Shown here piece after piece: positions 57,245 to 64,000 of a DNA stretch of 64,000 nucleotides. The notes beneath the pieces were generated by a model. That model was not told the DNA's origin. It worked only from the letters and a program-made list of their open reading frames with translations, and did no database searches. Both the position numbers and the translations under genes were made by a program. The first letter of the stretch is position 1, and the number at the start of each line of letters is the position of its first letter. Source of the DNA: Carettochelys insculpta (Eukaryota; Chordata; Testudines; Carettochelyidae); contig NC_134144.1 of the NCBI RefSeq assembly GCF_033958435.1, positions 6,938,010 to 7,002,009 of the forward strand, in the 5' to 3' direction.

Positions 57245-59490
57245 TAGTCTAAAGGACCAGTCTCTTTCAGGATAAGGATTCCATAACATTTTTCCTCATG
57301 CTCTGGTGACATTTTTGTTCCATCTACACAAGAATTCAACAATAGACAAACAACTGTTTTATAAACAAAACACAAGGGGCCTATTGTTTACCAGCTCAAT
57401 TGGCTCCAGGGAATCACTGACTTCACAACCCTCTTGTGGCTCCACTTTGCTCTACCACTTGTGTTATGATATCATCTTTTAAGTGCTGTAAATAATGGCT
57501 GACACACTGCATGCATTGTAGATAAACACAGAATATGGGGATACTACTCGACCAAACAAGAGCTCTTTTCCATAGACTGAGGGGATGGACAGGCTCCTGT
57601 TTCTACCATCTCCCTCCTCAATAATCCACCACTTAGTTATTCGTATATGAATGAGAGAGAATATCTTCATTTTCAAGAAAGTATTTGGAAGTCCCAGTTT
57701 CTGGCTGCCCATCTTGACACACACAATACAAACCTGAATTTTCTTCAGAAAGCACAGAGACAACCCACTGAAAATCAGGCCTTTTAAAGGAAACCCAAGT
57801 ACCTGAAAATTTCTAATTGATTTTTATTAAACCTGGGGCCATGCATCTCTCTGTTTAGGAAGGTAGATAGGAGAGCTCGTTACATCTTGTATGAGGTTTC
57901 AGATTTACATATGTTCAGCAACCTCCTATTTTAAAATAGATTTCTGTTTGTTTGTTTCTATGAGTCAGTCTCACAGTTCTTTTCTAACCGGCTTTCCCAG
58001 GAAGATGCTCCCCTTCCACTTCTTGCTGTGAAGAATTTATTGCTTGGTAACTAGCACTTCTCTTTCAATGAGGACGACACGGGTTGTGTCTGGCTTTGCA
58101 GCTGACACATGCTTTCTTTGTCAAGGGGCACAGGATTCCCTTGTACAAGGCACAAGTTTTCTCCCTCAACAATTTGCCATTGTGATTTATGCAGCTTTCT
58201 CAAGGCCAGTGACCAAGCAGAAACCCGGTAGCCTGTAATATTTTCACAAGCTGGCCATCGCTTTCTGCAGTTGGAAATGGCATAGAGACTAGAATACACA
58301 AGATGATGATGGTTTAGTGGTTACATGTACAGTAGATAATGTCTCTGAATTTGATTATAAAGTGCTTTGCTGGGGTAAAACTGTCTTTTCGTTTTCAGTT
58401 TGAAAAGCAGCTAGCACTAAGGGTCCTGGGCTGGGACTCCTAGCCGCTAGAGAAATATCAGTAAAAATCTGCATGTCAATTCATAAACTGAATTCTATAC
58501 TGCTTCCATCTCCTTTAAAAAAAAAAATCTCATACCCGCCAATTATTGGCGTGGGTTTAAAAAAATCCATGCAAACACCTCCTTGGATATGCAGATGTGT
58601 GTCTTCTGAACATAAAATTTGTGCATGATAAACTAAAGAGAGAGATTTAGAGGCTTTTTTGGAACATCTGGTTTTATGTATATAGTTCTTGCTTCACATG
58701 TCCTGACCGACTCAACTGAAATGCTATGGATGGTGGTAAAACACATCCTGAGTTCATTCGCAATCAAAACTGTTACAGAACAGTTGTAAAGAACACAAAC
58801 AATTCTCTATTAAATTGAAATCACAGGGGAAATTTAATATTAAAGGTAATGACTCGAATAAGAATTTGGCCAGAACATCAGGATTAATGTAAATTCTTTA
58901 AAACATGATCTTGAATTAGATCAAATTAACAGAGACTGGATTCAAATGTCATCTAAAAGATAGTGCCTCTCATAGCACAAGGGTAGCACACCATGGCTTT
59001 GATTCATCAACCATGACAATAATGAATTGCCAAAAAGGAAGTTTCCATCTGTACTGGGGAGGTAAGGGGAGAAGCAAAATGATGGGATGCAAAAACAGGG
59101 CCAGATTTACTAATTGGGGGCTGGCGGGTAGAAAATTTACCAAGAGACGTGACAGAGCAGTACAAGGTGTGTGCAATTCCTTCTCCGAGGCATTGCCTGA
59201 CCAGGGCCTGAGCTAACCCAAGCTGGATACACCAGCAGAGATTCTACCCAGAGTTCCCAGATGGATTTCAATTTGCTCTCCCACAGCAGAACACCACAGG
59301 TTTTGAAAGAAATGGGCTACAGCTTTTCAGTTGCTTAGCAAGAGGTGGCTGGCTACTTTTTAATCTCTTCACTGGCATTCATCACTGAGAGCCTACATTT
59401 AAACTCCTCAATGCAGGGTACTTATTGCTGCACTTAGGGTTCTCAGTAAAAGTGGCTGGATTTTGCATTGCAGTTCCCACTGGAATTGCC
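57245..59490. other. Gene-free unique sequence
   Basis: No recognised repeats. A-run near 58515. Frames at 57100-57375, 57479-57763 and 58051-58299 lack domains; the first overlaps CR1. Confidence 0.5.
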
Positions 59491-59494
59491 AAAA

Positions 59495-59620
59495 TGCATC
59501 AGATCAATGGTCCATCTAGTTCAGCGTTCTCTCTGATGGAGACCAGCAGTCACTGCTTCAGAGTAAGGCACAAAGCCCCCTGCAGTAAACATTTGTGGAA
59601 TAACCTGCTCACTGCAGGGG
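59495..59620 (-). repeat. CR1 LINE fragment
   Basis: CAATGGTCCATCTAGTTCAG and GGAGACCAGCAGTCACTGCT match the reverse complement of the CR1 subfamily at 475 and 56600. Short and truncated. Confidence 0.7.
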
Positions 59621-59757
59621 TGGAGGTGGGGGACTATAGAGAGATTGGTGTATGTCCAGAATTACAAGAGGTTTATATCTTTTCCAAGTTTTCCCCTAAC
59701 AGTTTAACCACATCAACATCTGATCCTGTTTCTGAATTCTGGCCAAATGTTGGCCTC

Positions 59758-59957
59758 GGGTACCTGGAGGGAATGGAGTTCCTAGGGGTTAAATGTTGAG
59801 TACCTGGTGGGACTGGAGTTCCCAGGGGGTAAGTGTTGGGTACCTGACGGGAATGGTGCTCCTGTGAATTAAGCCTTGAGTAGTTGAAGGGAATGGAGGT
59901 CCCATGGCTTAAGCCTTGAGTGCTTGGTGGGAATGAAGGTTCCATGTGTTAAGAGTT
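59758..59957 (+). repeat. Tandem repeat, five 40-bp units
   Basis: Five consecutive units of exactly 40 bp starting at 59758, 59798, 59838, 59878 and 59918. Each begins GGGTACCTGG, GAGTACCTGG, GGGTACCTGA, GAGTAGTTGA or GAGTGCTTGG and contains GGGAATGG or GGGACTGG, then GTTCC or GCTCC, ending in GTT or CTT. Units 1-3 keep the KpnI-like GGTACC or AGTACC start. Units differ by a moderate number of substitutions but no indels. Confidence 0.9.
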
Positions 59958-60595
59958 GATACATAATAACATGTTTTTGTTTACCTTTATCTTCTCCTCA
60001 TCTGTTTGTTTTCTCTCTAAACAGCTCCAGTGCTCTCAGCATCCCTTGGAGTCTCTCCTGCATTGACTTCATTTTACATCACACATTTCTGAACCCGTTT
60101 GGCTGTATCCTTTCTTGAAATACAGTCACAAAACGGAACATGATATTCCTGGTGAAGGGGTACTGTTGACTTCCACAATGCCAGAGTATTGCCGTCGTCT
60201 TGATCCTATGCAGCCTAGCATTTTGTTTTGCACTGTGGCCTGTTCTTCGTGTCCTGGGAACTGCAGGCCTGCCAAAAATCAAAGTGCTGCTTCAGAGCGC
60301 TGAAAAATGGATTTTGGAGTCTAAGAGAGTCAATTATTTCTTCCTTTTTCTAAAGTTACTTTTAATCTTAGAAATCATTTGTGAGCCTCCTTAATTCAAC
60401 CTTTCAAGAAAAATATTACTTTAACAATGCCACTTCATGAACAATTAGGAAAAGCTGCAGCTGTACAGCATAAGAAAAATACTTGAAAAAACTCTTTCAA
60501 ATGAACTGGATTAGGAGCATTGTCTGATAGACGGAAAGTTATCTTAAGGATCATAAATAAAGGGTAATGTCTAGCAGCAATGATTCAAGCAGGAG
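59958..60595. other. Gene-free unique sequence
   Basis: No repeat ends. Short frames at 60079-60394 on both strands without domains. Confidence 0.45.
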
Positions 60596-60599
60596 AAAT

Positions 60600-61030
60600 A
60601 TGTGGTGTGGTGTTACAGGGTTCTTTGTTAGGCCTGGTTTTAATTAACATCTTTATTAATGGTTTGGAAATAAGGTTAAACTGTTAATTAAATCTGAGGT
60701 TGCAACTAAATTGGGAAGTGTTGAAAGCCCAAGTGAAGACAGAGCAATAATATAAAATGGTGCATAGAGGGCTGAGATGGATAGGGAGAAGGAAGTAAAT
60801 TAAAAAATGAAAAAAATGCATGCTAATAAAATCTATAGGGAAAGAGTATGAAGTGCAGATCTTTAATCAAGAGGGAGGTACTTGGAAAGCAGCAAGCCAA
60901 AGAGGTGACGACACACAGCAAACTACAAGTGGGACAATATTCCATACTTGGGGGCAAAGAAAAAATCAGTGTAAATTTGGGCTTCAAAAACAGAGTTCTC
61001 ACAATCTGGTGCAATTTTAAAAGGCTCAGG
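60600..61030 (+). pseudogene. CR1 reverse transcriptase fragment, decayed
   Basis: At 60609-60665 the plus strand reads VLQGSLLGLVLINIFINGLE, close to the CR1 reverse transcriptase pattern QGS-x-LGP-x-LFNIFINDLE. After it the frame breaks within about 30 bases. The region to about 61030 has the further CR1 order. The catalytic Asp pair is not in this piece. A dead, 5'- and 3'-truncated copy in the opposite orientation to the CR1 at 61207. Confidence 0.65.
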
Positions 61031-61206
61031 CAATAGGGTTCCGATTACTTACCATGAAATCCGTCCCACGTGCCTGTTCTAACCCACGGCACTAAGAAAT
61101 CTTTTCTGATCTTTACTTCATTTTTCCTTTCCTTGCCTAACACCTCCGACATCTCCCCCTCCCCTCCTCCCCACCCCCACAGTACAATAGAATGCTATTT
61201 TCAGTT

Positions 61207-62045
61207 TCACAGAATCATAGACTCCTAGGGCTGGAAGAGACCTCAGGAGGTCATCAAGTCCAGCCCCCTGCCCAAAGCAGAACCAACCCAAACTAAATCA
61301 TCCCAGTCAGGGCTATGTCAAGGCGGGACTTAAGACCTCTAGGGGTAGAGATTCCACTACCTCACTAGGTAACGCATTCCAGTGCTTTGCCACCCTCCTG
61401 GCCAAACAGTTTTTGCTAATATCCAACTTAGTCCTCCCCCAGTGTAACTTGAAGCCATTGCTCCTTGTTCTGCCATCATTACGATTGAGAACAGCCTCTC
61501 TCCATTTTTTTAGAGCCCTCCTTCTGGAAGTCAAAGGCTGCTATCAAATCACTGCTCAATCTTCTCTTCTGCAGACTAAAATAAGCCCAAATCCTTCAGC
61601 CTCTCCATGTAGGTCATGTGCTCCAGGCCGCTAATCATGTTTGATGCCCTCTGTTGGACGCTCTCCAGTGCATCCACATCCTTTCCATACTGCAGCGGGC
61701 AGGGGGGCGGCAGAACTGGATGCAATACTAAAGGTTTGGCGTCACCAGTGCCGAATAGAGGGGAATAATAACTTCTTCAGCTCTACTTAACTGCTCCTCC
61801 TAATGCAGCCAATGTGCCATTATAGCCTTCTTGGCAACAAGGGCACAATGTTGATGCATATCCAACTCCTCATCCATTATAGTCTCCAGGTCCTTTTCTG
61901 CTGCACTGCTACTTAGGCAGTTGCTCCTCAGACTGTAACGATGCTTGGGATTCTTCCACCCTAAAGGAAGGACTCCTGTACTTGTCCTTGTTGAACCTCA
62001 TCAGATTTCTTTTGGCCAAATGGCCTCACTGCCAGATATTACCCC
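61207..62045 (-). repeat. CR1 LINE 3' region, long copy
   Basis: Plus strand begins AGAATCATAGACTCCTAGGG and continues GACCTCAGGAGGTCATCAAG, TTGAAGCCATTGCTCCTTGT, AGGTCATGTGCTCCAGGCCG, CAGTGCCGAATAGAGGGGAA and TTGTTGAACCTCATCAGATT, an unusually complete reverse-complement CR1 3' half. The frames of 64-140 codons on it are LINE-derived. Confidence 0.92.
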
Positions 62046-62189
62046 ACAAAGTCCAGCAGGGACAAACCCCTGTACACTGCTCCAATTCCACAGCACCGGG
62101 AAGCAGAAACCACGCGATTGTAACAGTGAGCAAAGTTAACCCTTTACCAGTTTTGCAATCAAGATTGGCTGTTGTTCTAAGGCCTTTGT

Positions 62190-62310
62190 ATAATGCTCTA
62201 GGAATTATTTGGGGTGGAGGGGGAGATTCTGTGGTCTGTACTATAAAGGAGCTCAGATTAGTTTACTATGGTGGTCCTTTCTGGCCTTCAAATTTTATGC
62301 TAGGCACTCG
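62190..62310 (+). repeat. CR1 LINE 3' end, short
   Basis: GGAATTATTTGGGGTGGAGG, TTCTGTGGTCTGTACTATAA and GGTGGTCCTTTCTGGCCTTC are the sense-strand CR1 3' pattern, opposite to the preceding copy. Confidence 0.75.
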
Positions 62311-62551
62311 GCAGCATCTGCATTCTGCTGGGCTGAAGTCTCTGGAGGTTGATCCCCAGAGAGATGGGCAAATCAAAGAGACAGGCAGGAATGAGGGCCC
62401 ATAAAGTGCATAGATCTACAGGCATCTAACAATACACAGAAGGGGAGCCATGCTCCTGCTTGTGTCCTACAACAGTGGCTTTGAAGAGGATGAGCTGAAG
62501 ATAATTTCTCACGTTCCTGGGGCATAATAATCAGTCCCTAAACAAGGAGGA

Positions 62552-62635
62552 GTCCTGTGGCACTTTACAGACTAACTCATTTATTTGAGCTTAAGCTTTC
62601 ATTGGTACAATCTGTTTTGTCAGATGTATGACCTG
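62552..62635 (-). repeat. Penelope-like element 3' end
   Basis: GGAGGAGTCCTGTGGCACTT, TACAGACTAACTCATTTATT and GAGCTTAAGCTTTCATTGG are the reverse complement of the PLE 3' end, truncated at about 62635. Confidence 0.75.
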
Positions 62636-62702
62636 GTAGAAATTAGATGAGGCAACAGGCTTTCACCAAAACTAAATTATTTTAAAAAGGGTGATAAGCA
62701 GT

Positions 62703-62895
62703 GGTCTCGCTATCTTCTCCCATCCTCAGGTGGAATACATTTTGTTATGTGCACCAAGGTATGTGTGGATGTGCACCACCAATAGAAACATGTGCTTGCC
62801 AGCTGTAGGTGACTGTGGACGCTCCGCTAATCAGCTGGGTGGCATCTGAATCTCTCCTGGGCTGCTGCCCAAGTGCTCAGCTGACAGGGAACATA
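62703..62895 (-). mobile_element. hAT-type MITE, related to 8463
   Basis: Inverse relative of the 8463 element: GGTGGAATACATTTTGTTAT with GTGCACCAAGG on the left and GCAGCCCAGGAGAG read on the minus strand; right end CTGACAGGGAACATAG. The left terminus (GCAGTGGTCTCGCTATCTTC) is diverged and no TSD is evident. Confidence 0.55.
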
Positions 62896-62943
62896 GATGA
62901 TAAGTGTGTTTATATGTAAAATACACTGCTGCAGAAATGAATA

Positions 62944-63242
62944 CAGGCTGAACCTCTCTAGTCTGGCATCCACGGGATCTGACCAGTTGCAAATCAGAGA
63001 ATTTGCTGGACCACTGGAGGTCGATATTGTCTAACAGCATCTCCTGCACTTCCACTGGGCTCTTAGAAGACATTTAGGGGTAAATTACAGCTATACAACA
63101 GCATAGAACACTGAGAGCCAGGGCTGGTGGCTGGAAACAAACTTGGCACACCCATGATATATGGCTGCCCGGCTAACTAAAATCAAGCCAGATTACAGAT
63201 GTTGCTGGACAAGAGAGTGCCAGACTAGAGAGGTGCAACCTG
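62944..63242. mobile_element. Tc1/mariner-like MITE (299 bp)
   Basis: Begins CAGGCTGAACCTCTCTAGTC and ends ACTAGAGAGGTGCAACCTG, flanked by TA on both sides (62942-62943 and 63243-63244). The interior matches 13149 (GACCACTGGAGGTCGATATT, TTTAGGGGTAAATTACAGCT, GGACAAGAGAGTGCCAGACT). Better preserved than the 13149 copy. Confidence 0.9.
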
Positions 63243-63244
63243 TA

Positions 63245-64000
63245 TATCTTTGTCTTGTCCATTTCTTATATGGAGATGAAGGAAAGAAAGAGCAAAAAAC
63301 AGATTCAACTGAAATTGCCACTTCTTAAAAGGGAGAAAACTCATCAAAACAGAAGGAGGTGTCCTGATCGGTGAGAAGACCCCCTGCCAGCCACTGGTGG
63401 TCAACAGAAGTCACATCAAGACAACTCTATGGTAATGGAATTTAGGAAATGAAAAGCAGAATTGTGCCTTTCAGCCACTTAACGAATTCCTTTGCTTATT
63501 AATATTTGAAACTTATTTGGTCAGGAGGTGAAACTCTGAGTCTTGCAGTTTTCGTGTTAGAAGCAGCAGCTTAATCAAGGACAAATTATTGTTTATAATG
63601 TTACTTTTACTAAGCGGTCTATAAAAAATCTATCTTCGCTCTTCCTGCCTGGTAACTGTAGCTGACAGTGTCCATTAACTATCAACTAATATTTCAAACT
63701 CAGACCAAACAAGGTGTTATGGCCCCAAGCTATTAGAAGGCCCTGTTTGTCTGAACAAAGACCCCGGGGTGAGAATATTTTTGCATGAACAGACACCGGA
63801 ACAGCAGCGTTTCTCAGCACTGCATTGCAGTCTGTGTGAAGCTAACAGGCCTGTTTTATACCGGGCACATATAAATCTAAAATTTCTCAACTGGGTGCTT
63901 TTAGAAGCAACACTGCTAATATGCTTTGGTAAGAGACCAGACAAGGTTCAAATAAAGAGGTGGTGTAATAAATAAACATGAGGGCAGTGTGGGAACAGCA
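63245..64000. other. Gene-free unique sequence
   Basis: No recognised repeats. Two opposed frames (68 and 75 codons) at 63717-63975 lack domains. Confidence 0.45.

Noticed and set aside
59758..59957. CRISPR-like regular repeats
   Set aside because: Units are contiguous 40-bp tandem copies without unique spacers, in a vertebrate context.

Overview
The window reads as nuclear, non-coding DNA from a sauropsid vertebrate, most likely a turtle. No protein-coding host gene can be supported, and I see no rRNA, tRNA, CRISPR array or operon structure. The turtle assignment rests on repeat content: many 3' ends of CR1 non-LTR retrotransposons of several subfamilies, Penelope-like element (PLE) 3' ends of the type common in turtle genomes, and several families of short inverted-repeat DNA transposons recognised by their ends and target-site duplications (TSDs). 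This is recognition from memory, not a database search, and a crocodilian cannot be excluded from one window. Open reading frames are short, and the longer ones mostly lie in or antisense to repeats.

Layout. 0-9 kb: CR1 pieces (475, 3150), a retrotransposon C-terminal fragment (3812), two roughly 295-bp Harbinger-like MITEs (5408, 6769), a MIR-like SINE (7905) and a hAT MITE (8463). 9-20 kb: a Tc1/mariner-like MITE with foreign DNA inside it (9387), a MITE nested in another MITE (11655-12190), a second mariner-like MITE (13149), CR1 and PLE ends, the longest retrotransposon pseudogene (16690-17275) and a palindromic MITE (17441). 20-29 kb: PLE 3' regions (20443, 24300, 25970), two related MITEs (22959, 23914), a GC-richer unclassified repeat (26640) and a PLE fragment with a readable GIY-YIG endonuclease domain inserted in a MITE (28392). 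29-42 kb: long unique AT-rich stretches, an LTR-like repeat with CCAAT and TATA boxes (31010), a CpG-rich Harbinger-like element (37117), CR1 pieces, fold-back PLE insertions (31746, 40987) and a hAT MITE inside a CR1 (41702). 42-52 kb: a 1.1-kb hAT element containing a near-perfect palindromic MITE (44125-45219), another palindromic MITE (45969), a third fold-back PLE (46598), a 146-codon unexplained ORF (49191) and another hAT (50331). 52-64 kb: mostly unique DNA, CR1 pieces, a 5 x 40-bp tandem repeat (59758) and a mariner-like MITE (62944).

The most interesting structure is in the repeats. Three PLE insertions share a fold-back geometry, two with clear TSDs of 11-12 bp. Three palindromic MITEs share end sequences, have 3-bp TSDs of varied sequence, and each carries three to five copies of the POU octamer ATGCWAAT. 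No coherent new multi-gene system is visible.
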